From the NCBI GenBank assembly GCA_023247875.1, contig JAHFFQ010000077.1:1-6895 (forward strand): DNA of 6,895 bases. Direction: 5' to 3'. The first letter of the stretch is position 1. Each line of letters begins with the position of its first letter. This document shows positions 1 to 5,175 of this stretch, one piece after another. Made by a program: the position numbers and the translations under genes. A model generated the notes under the pieces. The model did no database searches. It saw only the letters and a list, made by a program, of their open reading frames with translations, and was not told the origin of the DNA. The stretch is from Candidatus Omnitrophota bacterium. Its GTDB lineage: Bacteria; Omnitrophota; Gorgyraeia; Gygaellales; Profunditerraquicolaceae.

Positions 1-326
1 CTAAAGGAAGGGTAGGTTTTGCTTTGGATAAAGCCAATGAGGTCGCCGATGCCATCCGCAAATCCCTGACCAAAGCTAAGAAGAGCCTCTTTAAGGTTCC
101 CTTGGAAGGATCGAGCATTCCTCATGAGATAATCGGAAAATTCGGGGCGGCAAGTGTCTTGCTAAAGCCGGCTTCTGAAGGTACGGGTGTAATTGCGGCA
201 GGCCCCGTACGCGCCATCTGTGAGGCCGCCGGGATAAAGGATATACTTACCAAGTGTCTTAAATCAAATAACCCGATCAATGTCATCAAGGCTACCATGC
301 AGGGATTAAGGAACCTTAAAGCGTAA
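1..326 (+). CDS. rpsE: 30S ribosomal protein S5, C-terminal part (5' end outside window)
   Basis: S5 is a small-subunit protein near the mRNA entry channel that contributes to decoding accuracy. The reading frame is open from the window edge (first whole codon at base 3), so the gene begins upstream; the TTG at base 24 is an internal Leu codon, not a start. The visible part reads K-G-R-V-G-F-A, then a lysine-rich helix, then the family signature [19 protein letters not shown] and the NPINVIKAT motif near the end. About 107 residues of a usual 160-170 are present, covering the end of the N-terminal domain and the whole C-terminal domain. The protein stops soon after the NPINV helix with a short tail. 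The stop lies 2 nt before rplO; rpmD, commonly found here, is missing. Identification is secure. Confidence 0.97.
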   Translation, partial: KGRVGFALDKANEVADAIRKSLTKAKKSLFKVPLEGSSIPHEIIGKFGAASVLLKPASEGTGVIAAGPVRAICEAAGIKDILTKCLKSNNPINVIKATMQGLRNLKA

Positions 327-328
327 AA

Positions 329-871
329 ATGAAAGAGAAAAAACCCGTTGTAAAACATGTGATCAAGAAGCCGCTGGTGAAGAAGCCGGTCTTGAAAAAG
401 GCTGCGCATAAATCTTCACCGAGCCTGGCTTCTTTGCATAATCTGAAAGCCCCTTTTGGCGCGCATAAGAAGAGAAAGATTTTAGGCCGCGGACCTGGTT
501 CCGGTCACGGCAAGACCTCAACGCGCGGCAGTAAAGGCCAGACCTCCCGCGCGGGAAGGCATTTTTATCTGGGTTTTGAGGGAGGGCAGTCCCCGCTTAT
601 CCGCAAGATGCCCAAGCGCGGATTTGTGAGCAATTTCAGGAAAACCTACCAGATCGTCAACCTGGATGAACTGAACAAGATCAAAGAAACAGTGATCACC
701 CCGCAGCTTTTAAGGGAAAAGGGTTTGATCCGCAGCGTGTCAGCGCTTATCAAGATACTGGGAAACGGCAGCATCAAGAACCCGGTGACCGTTCAGGCGC
801 ATGCTTTTTCAAAACGCGCCTCAAGCGAGATAACGAATGCCGGGGGCAAAGCTGAAGTTATTAGAATATGA
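329..871 (+). CDS. rplO: 50S ribosomal protein L15 with a basic N-terminal extension
   Basis: L15 is a late-assembly large-subunit protein with a long extended N-terminal arm that penetrates 23S rRNA. The core begins near residue 36 (LHNLKAPFGAHKKRK) and shows the Gly-rich LGRGPGSGHGKTSTRG arm at 52-67 and KGQTSRAG. Its C-terminal globular part ends in HAFSKRASSEITNAGGKAEVI. At 180 residues it is about 35 longer than usual (near 145). The excess is an N-terminal Lys/Pro/Val-rich segment containing tandem five-residue units KKPLV, KKPVL and KKAAH (residues 13-27). The ATG at 329 is the only ATG ahead of the core. The alternative, a TTG at 434 (residue 36), has no convincing ribosome-binding site, so I keep the long form. 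A weak AAGGA lies about 16 nt upstream of 329. Translation is probably coupled to rpsE, 2 nt away. Confidence 0.95.
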   Translation: MKEKKPVVKHVIKKPLVKKPVLKKAAHKSSPSLASLHNLKAPFGAHKKRKILGRGPGSGHGKTSTRGSKGQTSRAGRHFYLGFEGGQSPLIRKMPKRGFVSNFRKTYQIVNLDELNKIKETVITPQLLREKGLIRSVSALIKILGNGSIKNPVTVQAHAFSKRASSEITNAGGKAEVIRI

Positions 872-875
872 CCCT

Positions 876-934
876 ATCCCGACTCGTAATAAGTGCCGGT
901 ATTCTTTTTAATGATTCGGCACACTCGTCGGGAT
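876..934. repeat. Upstream hairpin of the rplO-secY gap (element A1)
   Basis: An 8-bp perfect inverted repeat (ATCCCGAC at 876-883 with GTCGGGAT at 927-934) encloses a second 6-bp stem (GTGCCG at 893-898 with CGGCAC at 917-922) and an 18-nt AT-rich loop. The dinucleotide TC flanks the outer stem on both inner sides (884-885 and 925-926), as in the other palindromes of this window. The outer arms start ATCC and end GGAT, like those before infA and rpoA. The inner part differs in sequence from the upstream hairpins before infA and rpsK, so I treat it as a divergent relative. There is no T-run after it, so a Rho-independent terminator is unlikely. Confidence 0.7.
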
Positions 935-990
935 TAATTCGCGCATTGACTTACTCACGCTTTCGCGTTCGTAAGTCAAGCGCTCATTAA
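934..990. repeat. Downstream nested hairpin abutting the secY start (element A2)
   Basis: A 57-nt near-perfect palindrome made of nested stems. TTAAT (934-938) pairs with ATTAA (986-990), GCGC (941-944) with GCGC (980-983), TTGACTTAC (946-954) with GTAAGTCAA (971-979), and ACGC (957-960) with GCGT (965-968) around a TTTC loop. The stems are separated by TC/TC mismatches (939-940 with 984-985; 955-956 with 969-970) and by one unpaired A at 945. The same design with compensatory changes occurs before infA, and a longer variant occurs before rpsK. Read on the - strand the mismatches become GA/GA and the loop GAAA. The last base is directly before the secY ATG. Confidence 0.88.
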
Positions 991-2337
991 ATGTTTAGCG
1001 CACTGGTTAACGCGTTTAAAATCCCGGATTTAAAAAGACGGTTGATCATCACCGGGGCGCTTATTGCGGTTTACCGGGTAGGTTGTTATATCCCCACCCC
1101 AGGCATAGACGGCGCGGCTTTGGCGGAATTTTTCACCCGTATCTCCAAGACCCAGGGCGGGGCGCTCTTTGGCATAATCAATATGTTTTCCGGAGGCGCT
1201 ATGGAGCGGCTGACCATATTTGCCCTGGGGATAATGCCGTATATTTCCTCCTCCATCATTATGCAGCTATTGACCGCGGTAATCCCGGCGTTAGAGAAGA
1301 TGGCCAAGGAGGGCAAGGCCGGGTACGAGAAGATAAACCAGCTTACCCGCTACGGGACAGTCCTGCTTTCGGTCATCCAGTCTTATTTTATCTCGCTCTG
1401 GCTTGAGAATCCCGCGCGTTTCGAAGGCCTGCAGATCGTCATGCATCCCGGATGGGGTTTCCGTATTTTAACCGTTCTGACCCTTTCAACCGGCACGATA
1501 TTTATAATGTGGCTGGGAGAACAGATCCAGGAGCGGGGCATCGGCAACGGGATATCGCTGGTAATTACCGCCGGTATTATCTCAAGGATCCCTACGGCGC
1601 TGAATCAGCTTTTTGTTTTGATCTCCCCTTTCGCGGCCAGCCGCAGGCAGATCCAGCCGGTTACTTTACTGGTCATGGCTTTCTTATTGGCTATAGTGGT
1701 GTTCGCGGTAATCATGATCACCCAGGGGGTAAGAAAAATACCCGTGCAATATGCCCGGCGCATCGTAGGACGCAAGATTTACGGGGGGCAGAGCACTTAT
1801 ATACCGCTTAAGGTAGATACATCAGGGGTTATCGCGATCATCTTCGCGCAGTCGATCATACTTTTCCCGGCGACCCTGGCTTCTTTTATCCCGAATCCCG
1901 GTTTTCAGCGCCTGGCCCAGGGATTGATCCGCGGCCATTTGCTTTATACGGGCATTTACGCTCTTTTGATAATTTTCTTTTGTTATTTTTATACCGCGAT
2001 TGTTTTTAACCCCAATGACCTTTCCGAGAACATGAAGAAGTACGGCGGGTTCATTCCGGGGATAAGGCCGGGTAAGCCCACCGCTGATTTCCTTGATTAC
2101 GTTATGACCAGGATAACCCTGGCCGGGGCCAGCTTCATCGCGGTGATCGCGATCATGCCGGATTTTATCATGGCCTGGCTTAAGGTGCCGTATCTGGTGG
2201 CTTCTTTTTTCGGAGGCACGGGTATCCTGATCATCGTCGGGGTCATGCTGGATACCTTAAAGCAGGTTGAGTCGCATCTTTTAACGCACCATTATGAAGG
2301 TTTCATAAAGACCGGCCATATCAGGGGGAGAAGGTAA
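991..2337 (+). CDS. secY: Protein translocase subunit SecY
   Basis: SecY forms the protein-conducting channel of the inner membrane, with SecE and SecG, and is driven by SecA or the ribosome. The 448 residues match the family's usual length and show ten hydrophobic segments. The first is near residues 17-35. The plug and second membrane segment are in NMFSGGAMERLTIFALGIMPYISSS (64-88), with the conserved cytoplasmic GYEKINQLTRYGT following (111-123). MWLGEQIQERGIGNGIS (173-189) precedes another segment. The cytoplasmic loop RKIPVQYARR (248-257) and the later NPNDLSENMKKYGGFIPGIRPG region (340-361) are the basic loops that contact SecA and ribosomes. The tail ends YEGFIKTGHIRGRR. The N-terminus aligns well at this ATG, yet no Shine-Dalgarno is present because a hairpin ends at 990. 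The stop overlaps the adk start by one base (TAATG). Confidence 0.98.
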   Translation: MFSALVNAFKIPDLKRRLIITGALIAVYRVGCYIPTPGIDGAALAEFFTRISKTQGGALFGIINMFSGGAMERLTIFALGIMPYISSSIIMQLLTAVIPALEKMAKEGKAGYEKINQLTRYGTVLLSVIQSYFISLWLENPARFEGLQIVMHPGWGFRILTVLTLSTGTIFIMWLGEQIQERGIGNGISLVITAGIISRIPTALNQLFVLISPFAASRRQIQPVTLLVMAFLLAIVVFAVIMITQGVRKIPVQYARRIVGRKIYGGQSTYIPLKVDTSGVIAIIFAQSIILFPATLASFIPNPGFQRLAQGLIRGHLLYTGIYALLIIFFCYFYTAIVFNPNDLSENMKKYGGFIPGIRPGKPTADFLDYVMTRITLAGASFIAVIAIMPDFIMAWLKVPYLVASFFGGTGILIIVGVMLDTLKQVESHLLTHHYEGFIKTGHIRGRR

Positions 2338-2978
2338 TGCATCTGGTGCTTTTAGGCCCTCCCGGAGCAGGTAAAGGCACGCAGGCAAAGAGGCTGGCCG
2401 AGAGATTAGGGTTGCCGCATATTTCTACCGGAGATATCTTAAGGCGGAATGTTTCAGAGGGTACGGAATTAGGTAAACAGGCCAAGGGCATCATGGAAAA
2501 AGGCCTGCTTGTCCCGGATCAGCTGGTCGCACAGATGCTTGATCAGCGTTTTAATGATCCGGATATAAGAAAAGGTTTTATATTAGACGGATATCCCAGG
2601 AACCTGGCGCAGGCTAAGACCTTGGATGAGATCTTAAAGCGCAAAGGCATTGCCGTAGACCTGGTGGTTTATCTTGACACCAGCGATCCTGTGGTCGTTA
2701 AACGGCTCACCGGAAGATTGGTCTGCTCTAAATGCGGGGCTAATTTTCATACGGTTAATATGCCTCCCAAGGCAAAAGGGGTATGCGATAATTGCCAGGG
2801 GGCATTATATCAGCGATCCGACGATAACGAGGAAACGGTGCTTAAGCGCCTCCAGGTTTATAAGAATGAAGTTGCTTCTTTGATAGAGTATTACAAACAA
2901 AACAAAAAGCTATCCAGCTTAAACGCGGACCTGGACGCGCAGGTGGTTTTAGGGCAAATTATTGAATTGACCGCTTAA
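2337..2978 (+). CDS. adk: Adenylate kinase, zinc-binding long type
   Basis: Adenylate kinase catalyses ATP + AMP to 2 ADP in the cytoplasm. The P-loop is GPPGAGKGT (residues 7-15). The AMP-binding region follows with STGDILR (30-36) and the LDGYPR motif (83-88). The LID domain carries four cysteines, C130-x2-C133 and C150-x2-C153, that should bind a structural zinc; this is the cysteine type and not the hydrogen-bonded LID of E. coli. LYQRSDDNEETVLKRLQVY (157-175) holds the conserved arginines that contact phosphates. At 213 residues it is the normal length of the long form. The start is fixed by the overlapping TAATG with secY and a purine-rich GGGGGAGAAGG just upstream. The position after secY is the usual one. 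Confidence 0.98.
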   Translation: MHLVLLGPPGAGKGTQAKRLAERLGLPHISTGDILRRNVSEGTELGKQAKGIMEKGLLVPDQLVAQMLDQRFNDPDIRKGFILDGYPRNLAQAKTLDEILKRKGIAVDLVVYLDTSDPVVVKRLTGRLVCSKCGANFHTVNMPPKAKGVCDNCQGALYQRSDDNEETVLKRLQVYKNEVASLIEYYKQNKKLSSLNADLDAQVVLGQIIELTA

Positions 2979-2985
2979 GGTTTAG

Positions 2986-3729
2986 ATGATCCCTTTAAAG
3001 TCGCCAAAAGACCTACAGATGTTAAGGCGCTCCGGAAGGATCCTTAGCCTGGTTATGCGTAAGGTCAGCGGGATAGTGCAGCCGGGGATCACCACCGCTG
3101 ATATTGACCGCTTGAGCGAAGAGTTGATCCTTAAGCAAAAGGCCAGGCCCGCTTTTAAAGGATACAAAGGTTTTCCGGCAACTGCCTGCGTTTCGGTAAA
3201 TGAAGAGATCGTCCACGGTATTCCCGGGCCCAGGGTACTTTTGGAAGGGGATATCGTAAGCATAGACCTGGGGGTGAATTACCAGGGTTATTTTTCGGAC
3301 GCCGCAATTACCTTACCGGTCGGCAGAATAGAGCAATCCAGGAAAAAGCTGATTGATACGGCGAAAGGGGCCCTTGATATAGGAGTTAGCCTCGCCTGGC
3401 CGGGGAAGAATCTGGGCGATATTTCCTATGGCATCCAGAGCTTTGTGGAAGGCCGGGGATTTTCGGTGGTCAGGCAATTTGTCGGGCATGGCATAGGGAT
3501 GGCTTTGCATGAAGAACCCGAGGTGCCTAATTTCGGAAAAGCGCATTGCGGCCCGCAGTTAAAAAGCGGGATGGTTTTGGCGATCGAACCGATGATCAAC
3601 GTGGGCACTTGGGAGTGCCGGATCACCGATAACGGCTGGACAGCGGTGACCTCCGATGGTTTATCTTCAGCTCATTTTGAGCATACGGTAGCCATCACGG
3701 ATAAAGGCCCGGAGATACTGACAAGATAG
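2986..3729 (+). CDS. map: Type I methionine aminopeptidase
   Basis: MetAP removes the initiator methionine from nascent proteins when the second residue is small; it acts at the ribosome exit and needs two divalent metals. All expected catalytic residues are visible: His77 in VHGIP, metal ligands Asp94 (SIDLG), Asp105 (YFSDAA), His168 (GHGIG), Glu201 (IEPM) and Glu232 (FEHT), plus the second histidine His175 in the HEEP motif. At 247 residues it is a compact type Ia enzyme without the N-terminal zinc-finger or SH3-binding extension. The motif before the last ligand reads AHFEHT, where AQFEHT or AQYEHT is more usual, a mild variant. It lies 7 nt after adk; an AAGG over the adk stop could serve as ribosome-binding site. 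A 119-nt repeat-bearing gap follows before infA. Confidence 0.97.
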   Translation: MIPLKSPKDLQMLRRSGRILSLVMRKVSGIVQPGITTADIDRLSEELILKQKARPAFKGYKGFPATACVSVNEEIVHGIPGPRVLLEGDIVSIDLGVNYQGYFSDAAITLPVGRIEQSRKKLIDTAKGALDIGVSLAWPGKNLGDISYGIQSFVEGRGFSVVRQFVGHGIGMALHEEPEVPNFGKAHCGPQLKSGMVLAIEPMINVGTWECRITDNGWTAVTSDGLSSAHFEHTVAITDKGPEILTR

Positions 3730-3736
3730 CAGGTAT

Positions 3737-3792
3737 ATCCCTCGCTTAAACACTTGTACTTTTCTTCGAAAAGTACTGCGTAAGCTCGGGAT
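3737..3792. repeat. Upstream hairpin of the map-infA gap (element B1)
   Basis: ATCCC (3737-3741) pairs with GGGAT (3788-3792), followed by a TC/TC mismatch (3742-3743 with 3786-3787). GCTTA (3744-3748) then pairs with TAAGC (3781-3785). An asymmetric internal loop (AACACTT on one side, TGCG on the other) leads to a 9-bp stem, GTACTTTTC (3756-3764) with GAAAAGTAC (3768-3776), closed by a TTC triloop. The hairpin before rpsK has the same layout: the same GCTTA stem, nearly the same internal loop, a 9-bp top stem of unrelated sequence and a 3-nt loop. There is no T-run after it. Confidence 0.83.
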
Positions 3793-3848
3793 AAATTCGC
3801 GCATTAACTTACTCGCACTATCGTGTTCGTAAGTTAAGCGCTCATTTA
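3792..3848. repeat. Downstream nested hairpin abutting the infA start (element B2)
   Basis: A 57-nt palindrome with the same architecture as that before secY. TAAAT (3792-3796) pairs with ATTTA (3844-3848), GCGC (3799-3802) with GCGC (3838-3841), TTAACTTAC (3804-3812) with GTAAGTTAA (3829-3837), and GCAC (3815-3818) with GTGT (3823-3826, one G.T pair) around a TATC loop. TC/TC mismatches separate the stems at 3797-3798 with 3842-3843 and at 3813-3814 with 3827-3828. The unpaired A at 3803 is conserved. By my count 49 of 57 positions match the secY copy, and six of the eight differences form three compensated pairs. Confidence 0.88.
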
Positions 3849-4067
3849 ATGCCTAAAGAAGATTTAATCGAGACTGAAGGAAAGATCATTGAGGCGCTGC
3901 CTAACGCCATGTTTAAGGTAGAGCTGGAAAACGGCCATGTGGTTTTGGCGCATGTTTCAGGCAAGATGCGCATGAATTTTATCAGGATACTTCCGGGTGA
4001 CAAGGTAAAATTAGAGCTTTCTCCTTATGATCTAAGCCGGGGGAGAATTACATTCAGGGTGAAATAA
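3849..4067 (+). CDS. infA: Translation initiation factor IF-1
   Basis: IF-1 binds the ribosomal A site region of the 30S subunit during initiation, with IF-2 and IF-3. The whole 72-residue protein is a single OB-fold and matches the family from end to end: [19 protein letters not shown], the [23 protein letters not shown] strand-loop region, and [23 protein letters not shown] near the end. Length is standard. The start is fixed by the strong match of the MPKED N-terminus to the family, although no Shine-Dalgarno precedes it; a 57-nt palindrome ends directly before the ATG. The stop overlaps the start of rpmJ by one base. Its place between map and rpmJ is typical. Confidence 0.98.
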   Translation: MPKEDLIETEGKIIEALPNAMFKVELENGHVVLAHVSGKMRMNFIRILPGDKVKLELSPYDLSRGRITFRVK

Positions 4068-4180
4068 TGAAAGTTAAAGCATCGGTCCGCAAGATCTGCG
4101 ATAAGTGTAAAATAATAAAAAGAAGGGGAGTAGTGCGGGTGATCTGCGCTACCGCTAAACACAAACAGAGACAAGGTTAA
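4067..4180 (+). CDS. rpmJ: 50S ribosomal protein L36, zinc-ribbon type
   Basis: L36 is the smallest large-subunit protein and binds 23S rRNA. The 37-residue product begins [15 protein letters not shown] and ends KHKQRQG, the family's hallmark C-terminus. Zinc ligands Cys11, Cys14, Cys27 and His32 are all present, so this is the C+ (zinc-binding) form. Length is the usual 37-38. Its ATG overlaps the infA stop (TAATG at 4065-4069), which implies translational coupling. It lies 18 nt before rpsM. It is easily missed by automatic callers because of its size, but recognition is certain. Confidence 0.97.
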   Translation: MKVKASVRKICDKCKIIKRRGVVRVICATAKHKQRQG

Positions 4181-4187
4181 ATATTCC

Positions 4188-4193
4188 AAGGAG
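4188..4193 (+). promoter_or_regulatory. Ribosome-binding site of rpsM
   Basis: AAGGAG, 5 nt before the rpsM ATG, is a strong Shine-Dalgarno sequence. It shows that the organism uses SD-led initiation, which makes the lack of such a motif before secY and infA notable. Confidence 0.85.
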
Positions 4194-4198
4194 TTGCT

Positions 4199-4609
4199 AT
4201 GCCAAGAATTATCGGTGTTGATATACCCAAGGAAAAAAGAATCGAGATCGCCCTCACTTATTTATACGGGATAGGCAGGTTTCTTTCCAATGTCGTGCTT
4301 AAGGAGGCAGGTATAAATCCGGATAAGCGGGCAAAGGATCTGACCGATGAGGAGGTCGCCCGGATCACCAATATCCTCCAGAAGGGGAACATGAAGGTAG
4401 AGGGTGACCTGCGCCGCGACATATCGCAGAACATCAAACGGCTTATGGATATCGGTTCCTGGAGAGGAATGCGCCACAAAAAAGGGCTTCCGGTCAGGGG
4501 CCAACGGACGCGCACCAACTCCCGTACCAGAAAAGGCAAGAAGAGGCAGAATCTGGCGGTTGTCAAAAAGGTTGAATCGGCAAAATCAGCAAAACCGGCG
4601 GGAAAATAG
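4199..4609 (+). CDS. rpsM: 30S ribosomal protein S13 with a basic C-terminal tail
   Basis: S13 sits in the head of the small subunit, contacts the large subunit and the P-site tRNA, and forms intersubunit bridges. The N-terminal [26 protein letters not shown] and the helix-two-turns-helix region (residues 11-60) are standard. [28 protein letters not shown] (88-115) is the conserved rRNA-binding signature. At 136 residues it exceeds the usual 118-126. The excess is a Lys/Ala tail after residue 118 ([16 protein letters not shown]) that should extend toward the tRNA. There are only 18 nt upstream, so there is no space for an E. coli-style S4-binding pseudoknot between rpmJ and this gene. A 173-nt gap with repeats follows. 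Confidence 0.97.
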   Translation: MPRIIGVDIPKEKRIEIALTYLYGIGRFLSNVVLKEAGINPDKRAKDLTDEEVARITNILQKGNMKVEGDLRRDISQNIKRLMDIGSWRGMRHKKGLPVRGQRTRTNSRTRKGKKRQNLAVVKKVESAKSAKPAGK

Positions 4610-4616
4610 TGGTAAG

Positions 4617-4672
4617 GTCCTGCGCTTAACCACTTGAAAATTCCTGCGGAATTTTCTGCGTAAGCTCAGGAT
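4617..4672. repeat. Upstream hairpin of the rpsM-rpsK gap (element C1)
   Basis: TCCT (4618-4621) pairs with AGGA (4668-4671), extendable by a G.T pair at 4617/4672. After a GC/TC mismatch, GCTTA (4624-4628) pairs with TAAGC (4661-4665). An internal loop of ACCACTT opposite TGCG follows, then a 9-bp stem GAAAATTCC (4636-4644) with GGAATTTTC (4648-4656) around a TGC triloop. The layout equals that before infA. TGCGTAAGCTC is identical in both (4657-4667 and 3777-3787), while the 9-bp top stems are unrelated in sequence but both perfectly paired. Confidence 0.83.
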
Positions 4673-4699
4673 TTCGCTAAATAAGAGCATAAGGTGCTC
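4671..4699. repeat. Extra segment between the two hairpins before rpsK
   Basis: About 29 nt lie between hairpins C1 and C2 that have no counterpart before secY or infA, where the two hairpins touch. It contains a 5-bp stem GAGCA (4685-4689) with TGCTC (4695-4699) and, as an alternative fold, ATTT (4671-4674) with AAAT (4679-4682). The ends read TTTCGC and GCTCAA, so the segment also offers a weak TC/TC-bounded palindrome (4674-4675 with 4698-4699). It may be a decayed third unit. Confidence 0.45.
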
Positions 4700-4765
4700 A
4701 AATTCGCGCATAAACTTACGTCGTAGCAAGTTTCAGTGATTACTCCGTAAGTTTAGTGCTCATTT
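4700..4765. repeat. Downstream nested hairpin before rpsK (element C2, longer variant)
   Basis: AAAT (4700-4703) pairs with ATTT (4762-4765), GCGC (4706-4709) with GTGC (4756-4759, one G.T), and TAAACTTACG (4711-4720) with CGTAAGTTTA (4746-4755). The unpaired A at 4710 and the TC/TC mismatches (4704-4705 with 4760-4761; 4721-4722 with 4744-4745) match the copies before secY and infA. The apex is longer (21 nt, 4723-4743), starting GTA and ending TAC, so the small apical stem is replaced or expanded. Here an SD sequence follows the element, in contrast to the other two copies. Confidence 0.83.
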
Positions 4766-4767
4766 AA

Positions 4768-4772
4768 AGGAG
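4768..4772 (+). promoter_or_regulatory. Ribosome-binding site of rpsK
   Basis: AGGAG ends 10 nt before the rpsK ATG and directly follows the 3' end of the palindrome. If that hairpin forms in the mRNA it would lie immediately upstream of the site without covering it. Confidence 0.7.
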
Positions 4773-4782
4773 TAAATAGAAT

Positions 4783-5172
4783 ATGGCAACAAAAGAAAAG
4801 GCAAAGAAGAAAAAGATCGCCAAAGGCGTGACCAGCGGGATCGCCCATATACAGGCAAGTTTTAATAATACGATCATTACCATAGCCGATAAGCAGGGTA
4901 ATGTGTTGGCCTGGAGCGCTCCCGGCATCGTCGGTTACTCCGGCTCCAAGAAATCCACTCCCTTCGCCGCCCAGATAGCGGCAACCGATGCCGCCAGGAA
5001 GGCCAAAGAGGTCGGCCTGAAGGAGATAGAGGTTCACGTTAAGGGCCCGGGTTTTGGCAGGGAGTCGGCGATCCGCGCTCTTCAGGCAGCCGGGTTGATC
5101 GTAACTTTGATCAAGGATGTGACTCCTATTCCTCATAATGGTTGCCGTCCTAAGAAGAAAAGGAGAGTCTAA
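4783..5172 (+). CDS. rpsK: 30S ribosomal protein S11
   Basis: S11 lies on the small-subunit platform and helps form the mRNA exit region. After a lysine-rich start (residues 2-14) come [17 protein letters not shown] (18-34), [13 protein letters not shown] (55-67), [20 protein letters not shown] (87-105) and the C-terminal [18 protein letters not shown]. Length (129) is standard. Two small departures are visible. [14 protein letters not shown] stands where SAGALGFKGSRKS-type sequences are usual. [11 protein letters not shown] stands where NGCRPP is usual. The first gene after a repeat-filled gap, it has a clear SD, and it is followed by rpsD only 3 nt later. Product certain. Confidence 0.97.
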   Translation: MATKEKAKKKKIAKGVTSGIAHIQASFNNTIITIADKQGNVLAWSAPGIVGYSGSKKSTPFAAQIAATDAARKAKEVGLKEIEVHVKGPGFGRESAIRALQAAGLIVTLIKDVTPIPHNGCRPKKKRRV

Positions 5173-5175
5173 TTT

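Noticed and set aside
24..326. TTG at base 24 as the start of a separate 100-residue gene.
   Set aside because: The frame is open to the window edge and the residues before it (K-G-R-V-G-F-A) fit S5; it is an internal codon of rpsE.
946..974. TTGACT at 946-951 as a -35 promoter box upstream of secY.
   Set aside because: At 17-18 nt spacing there is TCGTAA or CGTAAG, a poor -10, and the hexamer is part of the palindrome; the infA copy has TTAACT instead.
3737..3792. Rho-independent terminator after map.
   Set aside because: The stem is strong but is followed by TGCGTAAGC with no T-run; the same holds for the hairpins before secY and rpsK.
3799..3841. Integron attC-like site: GTTAAGC at 3833-3839 fits the GTTRRRY core, and the element has a conserved extrahelical base.
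   Set aside because: The homologous copies before secY (GTCAAGC) and rpsK do not keep the core, no L-box arrangement or cassette gene is present, and the neighbours are core ribosomal genes.
4181..4198. S4-binding pseudoknot leader upstream of rpsM, as in E. coli.
   Set aside because: Only 18 nt separate rpmJ and rpsM and they contain just the SD; there is no room for such a structure without using rpmJ coding sequence.
876..4765. CRISPR-like array formed by the repeats.
   Set aside because: The repeats are far apart, separated by whole genes, are long imperfect palindromes, and there are no regular spacers or cas genes.
4753..5136. A 127-codon open frame on the - strand opposite rpsK.
   Set aside because: It is antisense to a certain S11 gene, its translation resembles no known protein to me, and its length follows from the codon use of the + strand gene.
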